Positions 1 through 6,256 are shown, counted from the first letter of the stretch. The stretch is 6,256 nt of DNA from DATAMF01 sp964472565 (GCA_964472565.1 CAYYNB010000253.1:1-6256), one strand, 5' to 3'. The notes: a model not told the origin generated them from the letters alone. Numbers and translations are program-made.

Positions 1-2
1 TT

Positions 3-70
3 TAACTTACTTTGGGGAAAAAGTAACCTACTTTGGGATATGGTGTGGGATATTTCAGGTTACTTTAGGG
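3..70. repeat. Short direct repeats, three copies of a ttACTTTgGGG-like element
   Basis: Two 15-base copies, taacttactttgggg at 3-17 and taacctactttggga at 24-38, match at 13 of 15 positions and are offset by exactly 21 bases. A shorter third copy, ttactttaggg, lies at 60-70, 32 bases further on from the matching part of copy 2. Offsets of 21 and 32 bases are close to two and three helical turns, so the copies would lie on about the same face of the DNA. A degraded relative, taacttgctttcc, occurs at 137-149 but is not in phase. A role as protein-binding sites upstream of the lipoprotein gene is an inference. Confidence 0.5.
20..66. repeat. 10-base perfect inverted repeat with 27-base spacer
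   Basis: The arm aaagtaacct at 20-29 is the exact reverse complement of aggttacttt at 57-66. The arms overlap copies 2 and 3 of the direct repeats, so the same bases serve both arrangements. The spacer holds two copies of gggatat (35-41 and 47-53). There is no T-run after the right arm, so it does not look like an intrinsic terminator. It could be a spaced operator or a loop in a leader RNA. What it does is unknown. Confidence 0.5.
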
Positions 71-74
71 CGGG

Positions 75-111
75 ATTCAGGCTAAATCGGATGGAATTCA
101 GCTTAAATCCG
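75..111. repeat. Direct repeat ATTCAG-n-TAAATC, 21-base period
   Basis: Bases 75-90 and 96-111 match at 13 of 16 positions at an offset of exactly 21 bases, with the shared blocks attcag and taaatc. This is the same period as the first repeat pair at 3-38, although the repeated sequence is different. Two unrelated repeat pairs with the same two-turn spacing in 110 bases suggest a regulatory region rather than chance, but this is not proven. Confidence 0.45.
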
Positions 112-154
112 GGAAGACGGATTGGCAAATTAACTTTAACTTGCTTTCCAAAAT

Positions 155-175
155 TTGACGGTTTGCGTGTATACT
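155..175 (+). promoter_or_regulatory. Possible sigma-70-type promoter for the lipoprotein operon
   Basis: A good -10-like hexamer, TATACT, lies at 170-175 and would place the transcription start near 181-183, about 28 bases before the start codon. A good -35-like hexamer, TTGACG, is at 155-160, but the gap between them is only 9 bases, far below the usual 16-18. At normal spacing upstream of TATACT (about 146-152) there is only a weak match. Either the promoter relies on an activator, or only one of the two hexamers is real. The assignment is tentative. Confidence 0.35.
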
Positions 176-196
176 GTGCTAGGGGGATTGTACGGC

Positions 197-205
197 TAAG
201 GAGGT
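197..205 (+). promoter_or_regulatory. Strong ribosome binding site of the lipoprotein gene
   Basis: TAAGGAGGT is a full-length match to the complement of the 16S rRNA 3' end and ends 5 bases before the ATG at 211. It fixes the start codon and predicts efficient translation, in contrast to the weaker initiation signals of the next gene. Confidence 0.85.
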
Positions 206-210
206 AGGAT

Positions 211-3200
211 ATGGCACGATGGGGCTTTGTTCTGCTGTTACTCGGCTTGTTTGTGGGCGTTGCTGCCTGCCAGGGAAAAGTCAGTACAAAGGAGCCGACT
301 GCAACCAGTCCGGCGACTTCGATTGCTCAGCAACCTACAGAAACTCCTATCCCTCCGACGCTGACAGCCACTGAAGTTCCATCCGATACACCGCCCGCGT
401 TGCCAACACAAACGCCGACGGCAACGGCGAGTTTAACGCCTTCTTTTACTCCGACACCGACATCAACCGCAACTGCGACGGTAACGGCGAGTTCAACACC
501 TTCGCCTACCAACACGACTACCCCGACAGCTACTGCTAATCTTACGCAGACGGTTGAGGCACAGCAGACACAGGTTGCTGCTGCGGTGATGGCAACACTG
601 GCTGAATGGCCGACTTATACACCATACCCCACATTGACAACTATGCCGAGCGTGACGCCAAGTTTGACGATCACACCCTCTAAGACGTTTACACCTTCTG
701 CTACGCCTACTGCAACCTCGACTGGCTCGGCAACGCCAAACTGGACGGCAACGGTTCATGTCTATGTGACTCAGACAGCAGCTATGGATAAGGCTTTGAC
801 GGCCACCCAGCGGGCGGCGGTCCAGACCGCAACGGCAGCCTATGCAACCGCTCAAGCCGGAACGCAGGACGCTATTTCTGCTCAAATTGAGCAGGCAGTT
901 GCTGCTACATTGGCTGCTCAAGCAACCATCACCGTTACGCCCTTTAATACGGCGACGGGAAACGCGCAGCGGTATGCAACCGAGACGGCATGGGCACTGC
1001 TGGCTACCCAGACCCCGTATCCAACCTATACACCGTACCCGACTTACACCCCGTATTCGACGCTTATGGGCGCGGCACCGACTCCTATGATTGTTATGCC
1101 GCCATCGCCAACCGGCCCGACACCGGACCTGTTCGCTACGGCGACGGCGGTTGGACAATTAACTTATCCACCTTTGCCTCAGACTCCGGCGATTTCTTCT
1201 CAATATATGCAAATTGATACATTAGGGTTGGGGTTTGTGTATCCGGCTGATTGGGAAGAACCGTATTCAGTGGACAGTGACTATGTTTTTCTTGGTTCTG
1301 CGGAGGACTTTGAAAACTTTATCATCTTTGTAAGGGGCACCCCGCAAACACTCATTCATGAAGAGTTTTTCACGTCTACCGATCCTGAAGAGGCACTCCA
1401 AGAACTTATTGGTTCGCTGGGTATCGTAGAACCCACTGATCGGTTTGAGGATCCAGCCTGGGAAGTCGCTTATGAGGACCCGGAAATTGCTTTTACGTCC
1501 CATTATTATCTGATTGAGCATGAGGGCGAATGGATCGTCATTATTGGGTTCGCGGCGAATGAACAATACGAGACATTTGAGCAGGCCATTCTGACCCCGT
1601 TGGTTGATTCGCTGGAAATTTTGCCGCTGCCGGTGAGCAGCGCGACTCCGACGCTCACATGGCCGCAGGCGACAGCGACTAAGATCGTTGCTGATGCTAC
1701 CCAGACTGCCGCAGCATTTAACCCTGTATCCGCTACGCCGACCATGGCGGCTCCCCAACTCACGGCGACGCGGTTGGTCGGCGATGCGACTCGAACCGCC
1801 GGCGCGCTTTATACTGCATTTCTGACGTACACCGCCACACCGGTTATGCCGACACAATCGCCAACCGCTACTTTGATCCCATTGTCTCCGACGAGTCATT
1901 GGGGGCCGACTGCGACTCAGGCAGTGCTGAATGCGACCACTACCGCAGCGATACTGAGTACACCCATTACCTATTTTGACGATGCGGCATTTGGTATTGC
2001 GTTTGAGGTTCCAACCGGATGGAGCACGCCGCGCCGTCTGAGTAAAAATGGGCTGTTGCTCACGGATGATACCGCATCGGTGTATATTTACCGGGGCGAT
2101 AAGATCTATTTTGAGGAACAGTGGGGGATACCTGCTGTCGAAACCTCACTCAACCGCGCGGCGATTGCACTGAGCGTTTATGTGAATGGTGTGATTGCAC
2201 AATCGGATATTGAAGGGGCGGCATTGGTTTTCACGGCTAACCCACCGGTGCGGGGGGCGCTTTATCTCTTCCCTGCACCGCAGGGAGAATGGGCGCTTGT
2301 CTCGGTGAGTTCGCCTGAAACTGATTTTGAGCCGTATCGTGATGCTGTTTTTGTCCCCCTGTTGCAAGGACTTGAGATCAGTGAGCGCCGCGTGGAAGCT
2401 ACACCAAGCCCAAGCGTTACCATGACACTTGTGCCAACGGTTACGCCATCGCCTGCCGCGACCTTAGCTGTTTCAACACGGCTGGAACTCTTTACTGATG
2501 AAGCGATGGGATTAAGTTTCAGCGTACCGGCTGACTGGTTTCAGTGGACTTCCTATGAAATCAATGATCCTGAACTGGGGATTACCAATATCGTTTTTTC
2601 GGTAAGCAGTGAGGATATGAATCAGGCTGAACTTGAGCCAGTCGCGCCGGTCCTGATGTTTTTTCGCTTTGACACAACGTTCCTGGATCAGATGGGATTC
2701 GATGTGGCAACGCCTGAAGAATTGTTAATACAAATGGACATAGATGGAGAGGCTGAGGCTTATGATTTAGCGGCGTATCCGGCAGCGCGCGGGAGCATTA
2801 CGAGCGATGGCAGTGATGGTATGATTTATGTACTGCTGCTGCCGGATAATTCACTCGTTATGTTGGCTCTGGTTGTGCCGTTTAGTTACAACGCCGACTA
2901 CCTGGACGAGGTGATTACACAACCTGTCGTGCGTTCGCTGGAGGTGCTGGTCGTAGAAGGGACGCCGACGCCACTGCCGACGGTGCCACCAACCCTTACT
3001 CCGACTTTTACCGCAACGACGCGACCTACGCTGCTGCCGACATGGACGCCGATGCCGACCTATACACCCACTGCCACCGCGACTCCGCTGGATGTGAGCA
3101 CCATTGAGTTAGAACCGTATACCAGCGAACCCTTGGGCTTATCATTTGATGCGCCGGTTGGTTGGATACCTGTGAGCCGTGACGAGGTAGATTTTCCGGT

Positions 3201-3588
3201 AGTCTTGTTCTATGTCAGTCCAGTTGATGCGGAGTATGGTGAGGTGAATGATCCCAGTGCTCCGGCCCTGGGGATCGCACGGTTGACTGGCGATGAATTT
3301 GGCGAAGAGACGCAGACCCCGGAAGAATTTTTAGAGCAGGGCATGGGCGTAGAACCAGACAGTATCACCACCTTTACCGGGCTGGATTATCCGACGGCGC
3401 GCGGCCTGGCGGATAATGATTACAGTGAACCCACCATTGGTTATGTGATTCAAGTTGCTGAGAATGACTGGATTCTGGTTATCCTGATCACGCCCGGCAT
3501 AGAGGAACAACTGATGCTGCTCGATGAAGTGGTAGCCCAACCGCTGGTTCGCTCCATAAAAGTTATAAGCCCAACTGCCACGCCCTAA
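211..3588 (+). CDS. Tandem-domain lipoprotein with Thr/Pro/Ala-rich linkers, function unknown
   Basis: This 1125-residue protein is probably exported and anchored by lipid at the outer face of the membrane. Residues 1-19 form a hydrophobic signal peptide ending in the lipobox VAAC, with the lipidated Cys at 20. Residues 21-331 are a Thr/Pro/Ala-rich stalk, partly Pro-rich and extended, partly Ala/Thr/Gln-rich and likely helical (about 110-132 and 185-250). Four globular domains follow at about 332-471, 586-724, 758-917 and 965-1119, joined by linkers of 114, 33 and 47 residues. Each domain opens with G-[LI]-x-F-x-x-P-x-[DG]-W (W348, W604, W776, W985) and closes with a segment like PLVxSLEI. 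The opening motif recalls PsbP, DcrB and Mog1-type folds; this is an inference from pattern only. Domains 3 and 4 are the most alike. No catalytic motif is seen. The ATG follows a perfect ribosome binding site. It is probably the first gene of an operon with the phosphatase 20 bases downstream. Confidence 0.9.
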   Translation: MARWGFVLLLLGLFVGVAACQGKVSTKEPTATSPATSIAQQPTETPIPPTLTATEVPSDTPPALPTQTPTATASLTPSFTPTPTSTATATVTASSTPSPTNTTTPTATANLTQTVEAQQTQVAAAVMATLAEWPTYTPYPTLTTMPSVTPSLTITPSKTFTPSATPTATSTGSATPNWTATVHVYVTQTAAMDKALTATQRAAVQTATAAYATAQAGTQDAISAQIEQAVAATLAAQATITVTPFNTATGNAQRYATETAWALLATQTPYPTYTPYPTYTPYSTLMGAAPTPMIVMPPSPTGPTPDLFATATAVGQLTYPPLPQTPAISSQYMQIDTLGLGFVYPADWEEPYSVDSDYVFLGSAEDFENFIIFVRGTPQTLIHEEFFTSTDPEEALQELIGSLGIVEPTDRFEDPAWEVAYEDPEIAFTSHYYLIEHEGEWIVIIGFAANEQYETFEQAILTPLVDSLEILPLPVSSATPTLTWPQATATKIVADATQTAAAFNPVSATPTMAAPQLTATRLVGDATRTAGALYTAFLTYTATPVMPTQSPTATLIPLSPTSHWGPTATQAVLNATTTAAILSTPITYFDDAAFGIAFEVPTGWSTPRRLSKNGLLLTDDTASVYIYRGDKIYFEEQWGIPAVETSLNRAAIALSVYVNGVIAQSDIEGAALVFTANPPVRGALYLFPAPQGEWALVSVSSPETDFEPYRDAVFVPLLQGLEISERRVEATPSPSVTMTLVPTVTPSPAATLAVSTRLELFTDEAMGLSFSVPADWFQWTSYEINDPELGITNIVFSVSSEDMNQAELEPVAPVLMFFRFDTTFLDQMGFDVATPEELLIQMDIDGEAEAYDLAAYPAARGSITSDGSDGMIYVLLLPDNSLVMLALVVPFSYNADYLDEVITQPVVRSLEVLVVEGTPTPLPTVPPTLTPTFTATTRPTLLPTWTPMPTYTPTATATPLDVSTIELEPYTSEPLGLSFDAPVGWIPVSRDEVDFPVVLFYVSPVDAEYGEVNDPSAPALGIARLTGDEFGEETQTPEEFLEQGMGVEPDSITTFTGLDYPTARGLADNDYSEPTIGYVIQVAENDWILVILITPGIEEQLMLLDEVVAQPLVRSIKVISPTATP
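421..540 (+). repeat. 60-base tandem duplication in the stalk-coding region
   Basis: Bases 421-450 and 481-510 match at 23 of 30 positions at an offset of exactly 60 bases, which equals 20 codons. In the protein this gives two units, residues 71-90 and 91-110, sharing TAS-x-TPS near their starts and TATA near their ends. It indicates that the stalk grew by in-frame duplication and then diverged. Confidence 0.5.
1204..3567 (+). repeat. Four divergent copies of one domain in the lipoprotein
   Basis: The copies lie at 1204-1623, 1966-2382, 2482-2961 and 3103-3567. The conserved start reads LGLGFVYPADW, FGIAFEVPTGW, MGLSFSVPADW and LGLSFDAPVGW in order. The ends read PLVDSLEIL, PLLQGLEIS, QPVVRSLEVL and QPLVRSIKVI. 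Copies 3 and 4 also share TPEE-[LF]-L and YP-[AT]-ARG in the middle, so they look like the most recent duplicates. Copy 2 is the most divergent and lacks the TPEE segment. The similarity is clear in protein but not obvious in DNA, so the duplications are old. Confidence 0.8.
1639..1818 (+). repeat. 30-residue tandem repeat in the linker between domains 1 and 2
   Basis: Residues 477-506 and 507-536 are two units of 30 residues, each with SATPT, then PQ, then TATxxVxDATxTAxA. A third, shorter and more diverged unit follows at about 559-581 (TATQAVLNATTTAA). Each unit pairs a Pro-rich turn with an Ala/Thr-rich stretch that could form a short helix. Confidence 0.6.
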
Positions 3589-3599
3589 GCTTAGCGTAT

Positions 3600-3611
3600 G
3601 AGGCACCCTTG
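3600..3611 (+). promoter_or_regulatory. Weak ribosome binding site and TTG start of the phosphatase gene
   Basis: GAGG at 3600-3603 lies 5 bases before a TTG at 3609-3611. No ATG or GTG in this frame was seen in the roughly 60 bases upstream. The ATG at 3598 is in another frame, and the next possible starts downstream would cut into the first membrane helix. The TTG start leaves eight residues before that helix, a normal length. Confidence 0.6.
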
Positions 3612-6041
3612 TTTAGAACGCATACAACCCATGTATTTACAGCGGTTGCTGTTGGGATTCTGATCATACTGATCGGGCTAGTGACCCTTTTTGCTTCCCA
3701 GTCGATCAACCGGGCGACTGAGTCGATCGGATTGGTATCGGGATCTATTGACCGCGTTTCATCTTCCATCAGCCGCTCATCGGAGCTTATCAGCCAATCG
3801 ATTGATTTGATCAGCCAGACGGTGATCGAGGAGTTTCGGGCCAGTGATCTTCAGTTAGCAACATCGCTGTCGCAGCAGACTGAAACGTACTTTAGCGGCT
3901 TGAACGCGGATATTACGAGTCTGTCGCTGCAACCGGAAATTAAACGCACCCAATTGACCGATGAGGCGGTGGTGCTGGCGTTGATGGAAGCGCATGGGCA
4001 GGAATATTATCCGGTTATTCGCAGCATTGTGCGGTTCGATTTTCAGGGAAACCCGCGTTATGCCTGGCCGTACGAGCTTAATAATCGCCTGAAAGTAGGC
4101 GAACTTGCACCTTATAACCTACCGTCGCGCCTGGTGAACCAAACTAAAACCGGGGAGGATGTGCCGCTCGAAATCGAATTGATTGAGGCTTCACTGCGGG
4201 ATGATCCGGCGGGAACATTTTTGCTAGTCGCGCCGGTTTACTCGAACGTGGGCCGGACTGAATTTATTGTGTATGAACTGGACCTAAAAGCGTTATTCGC
4301 CGGGATTATGGATGTGACGCAGGATTCGCGGTCCCAACTGTGGGTCATCGACAACACGAATAATATCTGGTACGAGGCGAACGCCAATATTCCGCTTGAG
4401 TCTCTGCTGGATGCCATTCCGCTGGCTGTTCTGATGAGTTATACCCAACCCAGTGATGAAGAATATGATGTGGGGGATGTGACGCGGGTCGCCATGATCG
4501 CGCCGATTCGCGCTCAAGGCAAGGCATTTGTCCTGATATTGAGTAATGATCTGGATGTCGCAAAAGAGCAGGTGCAAGCCGAACTGGATCGTGCGCAGGA
4601 GGTACAAAACCAGGCGCTAGCCGATCAGAAGCAGGCACGCACTGATCAAAAAACCGCACTGGCGGAGCAGCGAGAGGCGCAAGCGGAGCTTAAAACAATT
4701 TTTGGCTTATCGACGGGCGCGGTGGTGATGCTGGCCCTTCTGGCAACTGTTCTGGTGCGGCGGGTCAGTCGCGAGGGGAAACGGCGTCAGGAAGAAGTGC
4801 AGCGCCGCCAAACAGCCCGCACACTGCTCGAAATGTCGCGCGCGATCAACTCGACGTTGGACTTGGAAGATGTGCTGCGCCGGATTCTGGCTGAACTTTC
4901 CAAAATTGTTCCGTATGACAGCGCCGCGATTTTTTTGCTTGATCGCTCCAAGCTGGTGATGGTGGCGCATCGCGGCCCGGCATCCGAGCCGCACCGGATC
5001 GGGGAGTTCGAGGTGGATGAAGGACTGGCAGCGTATCAGGTGATTCAAACGGGGCGTCCGCTCGTTATTCATGATACGCAGCTTGATGAACGGTGGAAGA
5101 TTGGAACTATTCCGGTCCGTTCGTGGATGGGCATCCCGCTGCGGGTGCGTGAGCAGACGGTGGGGGTCTTGAATCTGAATAGTTATGTGGTTGACCGGTT
5201 CACGGTGGAAGAAACGGAATTAGCCGAGGCATTTGCCGATCAATCCAGCGTGGCGCTGCAAAATGCGCGGCTGCATGAGATCGAAGTCAAACAGTTCGAA
5301 CAGGAACTGCACATTGCTCGCGATATTCAGAACAGTTTGTTGCCTTCGACGGTACCAGCGCTGCCTCAACTTGAAATTGCGGCGGTGTCGCTGCCCGCGC
5401 GACAGGTGAGCGGCGATTATTTCCAATATTTGCCGATGCCGAACGGACAACTTGGTATTGCGGTTGGAGATGTGAGCGGTAAGGGCATTCCGGCGGCGAT
5501 GCTGATGGCGGTTATTACTACCGCGCTGCGTGATGAAGTGGCGCGCAATGCACGTCCTTCGGCGCTGCTGGATGCGCTCAACCTGCGGTTAGTGGAGCGG
5601 ATGAAGGCCACGCATGTCAACAGCGCTTTGTTAGTCGGGATGTTTGATCCGCCGACACGCCATCTTGAGGTTGCTAACGGCGGCATGGTACAACCCTACT
5701 GGCGCAACGGCAGCGGCGAGTGGATGTTACTGCCGGTGGGCGGGTATCCGTTAGGGGTGGCGAACCGGATGGAATATGGTTCTAAAACTATTACGCTGGC
5801 ACCGGGCGCGCTGGTGGTGATGCTGAGTGATGGCGTGGTCGAGGCGCAAAATGCAGCCGGAGAATTTTATGGGTTTGACCGGCTGGAAGCGCTGCTGAAC
5901 GCATGTCCCATTGAAATAGATGCACAGGCACTGCTGGATCGTATTGTGGCGGCAGTGCGTGAACATGTTGGTCCAAACGAATTGCAGGATGATCTCACTG
6001 TTGTAACGCTGCGTTCATTGGCCGTAGGGGGAGAAGCATGA
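3609..6041 (+). CDS. Membrane sensor PP2C-type phosphatase (Cache-like, GAF, SpoIIE/RsbU domain)
   Basis: This is a predicted serine/threonine protein phosphatase of the SpoIIE/RsbU class. Such enzymes usually dephosphorylate STAS-domain anti-sigma-factor antagonists. Order in the 810 residues: membrane helix (about 9-30), heptad-repeat coiled coil (32-73), extracytoplasmic sensor region resembling a double Cache domain (about 75-315), second coiled coil rich in Gln, Ala, Glu and Arg (319-362), membrane helix (about 366-383), GAF domain (about 406-553), the switch helix ending ARDIQNSLLP (570-579), and the PP2C domain (about 590-805). The four expected metal-binding aspartates are present: D603 in SGDYF, D621 in GDVSGKG, D741 in LSDGVVEA, and D794 in the QDDLTVV motif. 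The enzyme should therefore be active. No HAMP domain fits between the second helix and GAF. It starts at TTG, 20 bases after the lipoprotein gene, and its stop overlaps the next start. The phosphatase and GAF calls are firm; the Cache call is moderate; the substrate and ligand are unknown. Confidence 0.92.
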   Translation: MFRTHTTHVFTAVAVGILIILIGLVTLFASQSINRATESIGLVSGSIDRVSSSISRSSELISQSIDLISQTVIEEFRASDLQLATSLSQQTETYFSGLNADITSLSLQPEIKRTQLTDEAVVLALMEAHGQEYYPVIRSIVRFDFQGNPRYAWPYELNNRLKVGELAPYNLPSRLVNQTKTGEDVPLEIELIEASLRDDPAGTFLLVAPVYSNVGRTEFIVYELDLKALFAGIMDVTQDSRSQLWVIDNTNNIWYEANANIPLESLLDAIPLAVLMSYTQPSDEEYDVGDVTRVAMIAPIRAQGKAFVLILSNDLDVAKEQVQAELDRAQEVQNQALADQKQARTDQKTALAEQREAQAELKTIFGLSTGAVVMLALLATVLVRRVSREGKRRQEEVQRRQTARTLLEMSRAINSTLDLEDVLRRILAELSKIVPYDSAAIFLLDRSKLVMVAHRGPASEPHRIGEFEVDEGLAAYQVIQTGRPLVIHDTQLDERWKIGTIPVRSWMGIPLRVREQTVGVLNLNSYVVDRFTVEETELAEAFADQSSVALQNARLHEIEVKQFEQELHIARDIQNSLLPSTVPALPQLEIAAVSLPARQVSGDYFQYLPMPNGQLGIAVGDVSGKGIPAAMLMAVITTALRDEVARNARPSALLDALNLRLVERMKATHVNSALLVGMFDPPTRHLEVANGGMVQPYWRNGSGEWMLLPVGGYPLGVANRMEYGSKTITLAPGALVVMLSDGVVEAQNAAGEFYGFDRLEALLNACPIEIDAQALLDRIVAAVREHVGPNELQDDLTVVTLRSLAVGGEA
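6026..6041 (+). promoter_or_regulatory. Ribosome binding site and ATGA stop-start overlap
   Basis: AGGGGGAG at 6026-6033 lies 4 bases before the ATG at 6038. The ATG overlaps the TGA stop (6039-6041) of the phosphatase gene. This arrangement usually couples translation of the two genes, so the phosphatase and the binding protein are probably made in a set ratio. Confidence 0.7.
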
Positions 6042-6256
6042 GAACGGTTTGTGGCATAGGCGTCTTGTTGATTGTTATTTTGGCGGCAGTTCCCGGTGGT
6101 CGCGCTTTTCCGCAGGTTACAGAAGAAAGCGGGCCCTGGCGAATCGGGCTGGTGACGAACGTTGGCGGGACGATCTCGGATGGCGGATTCAGTGAAAGCG
6201 CCCACAAAGGCGCACAACGCGCAGCGGAAGAATTTGGGCTGGATTATGCTTATTCG
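6038..6256 (+). CDS. BMP/PnrA-type substrate-binding protein, partial (3' end outside window)
   Basis: Only the first 73 codons are present. Residues 1-23 look like a signal peptide with a hydrophobic core (VLLIVILAAV) and a likely type I cleavage site after GRA (21-23). The mature start reads WRIGLVTNVGG, then SDGGFSESAHKGAQRAAEEF. It matches the N-terminal pattern of the BMP family (PnrA, TmpC, Med), in which a first strand of the type IGLVTD-GG leads to a D-x-x-F-[NS]-x-[SA]-x-x-G helix. Known members bind purine nucleosides or related ligands for ABC import; Med of Bacillus is regulatory. The ligand here cannot be told. The usual D after VT is N41, and no lipobox Cys follows the hydrophobic core, although many family members are lipoproteins. 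It overlaps the phosphatase gene by 4 bases and is probably in the same operon. Confidence 0.8.
   Translation, partial: MRTVCGIGVLLIVILAAVPGGRAFPQVTEESGPWRIGLVTNVGGTISDGGFSESAHKGAQRAAEEFGLDYAYS

Noticed and set aside
20..66. Inverted repeat considered as the terminator of an upstream gene
   Set aside because: The loop is 27 bases, the stem AT-rich, and no T-run follows, so an intrinsic terminator is unlikely.
421..1080. Repetitive acgccgacg-like DNA considered as a CRISPR array or minisatellite
   Set aside because: There are no constant-length repeats with unique spacers. The pattern follows codons for Thr, Pro and Ala in one open frame.
493..1158. Open frame of 221 codons on the minus strand opposite the lipoprotein stalk
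   Set aside because: It lies wholly within the low-complexity Thr/Pro/Ala coding region. Its product is Arg/Cys/Ser-rich, as expected from reading the repeats backwards, with no recognisable domain.
1267..1899. Open frame of 210 codons on the minus strand opposite domain 1 and the following linker
   Set aside because: It is antisense to a well-supported gene, its product is Arg-rich without a domain pattern, and no convincing ribosome binding site was noticed.
3585..3594. Perfect 10-base palindrome CTAAGCTTAG across the lipoprotein stop codon
   Set aside because: It is too short and AT-rich to form a stable hairpin, has no T-run, and is readily explained by chance around the stop codon.
5867..6217. 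Minus-strand open frame spanning the phosphatase/BMP junction
   Set aside because: The plus-strand BMP and PP2C motifs explain this stretch fully; the minus-strand product shows no family pattern.

Overview
The window looks like chromosomal DNA of a Chloroflexota bacterium, most likely of the Anaerolineae or a related class. The reasons are compositional. The first protein has very long Thr/Pro/Ala linkers of the TPTATPT and TPYPTYTPYPT kind, which are typical of surface proteins in that phylum. It sits beside a large sensor of the GAF plus PP2C (SpoIIE/RsbU) type. This is an inference from style, not from a phylogenetic marker.

Layout: positions 1-210 are non-coding and hold short direct and inverted repeats, a possible promoter and a perfect Shine-Dalgarno sequence. 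Three genes follow on the plus strand, packed tightly. (1) Positions 211-3588 encode a 1125-residue lipoprotein with four divergent copies of one domain of about 140-160 residues, strung on low-complexity linkers. (2) Positions 3609-6041 encode an 810-residue membrane-anchored PP2C-type serine/threonine phosphatase. It has an outside sensor region that resembles a double Cache domain, flanked by coiled coils, and a cytoplasmic GAF domain. (3) Positions 6038 to the end hold the first 73 codons of a BMP/PnrA-type substrate-binding protein, cut off by the window edge. The gaps are 20 bases between genes 1 and 2, and a 4-base ATGA overlap between genes 2 and 3. No terminator is visible between them, so they probably form one operon.

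Working model (inference): all three proteins act at the cell envelope. The phosphatase would read an extracytoplasmic signal through its sensor region, possibly together with the BMP protein that is translationally coupled to it. It would act on a phosphorylated anti-sigma-factor antagonist or similar protein inside the cell. No STAS protein, RsbW-like kinase or sigma factor is in the window. The tandem-domain lipoprotein is the least understood part. Its domains carry a G-[LI]-x-F-x-x-P-x-[DG]-W signature that resembles PsbP/DcrB-type folds, but its function cannot be read from the sequence.
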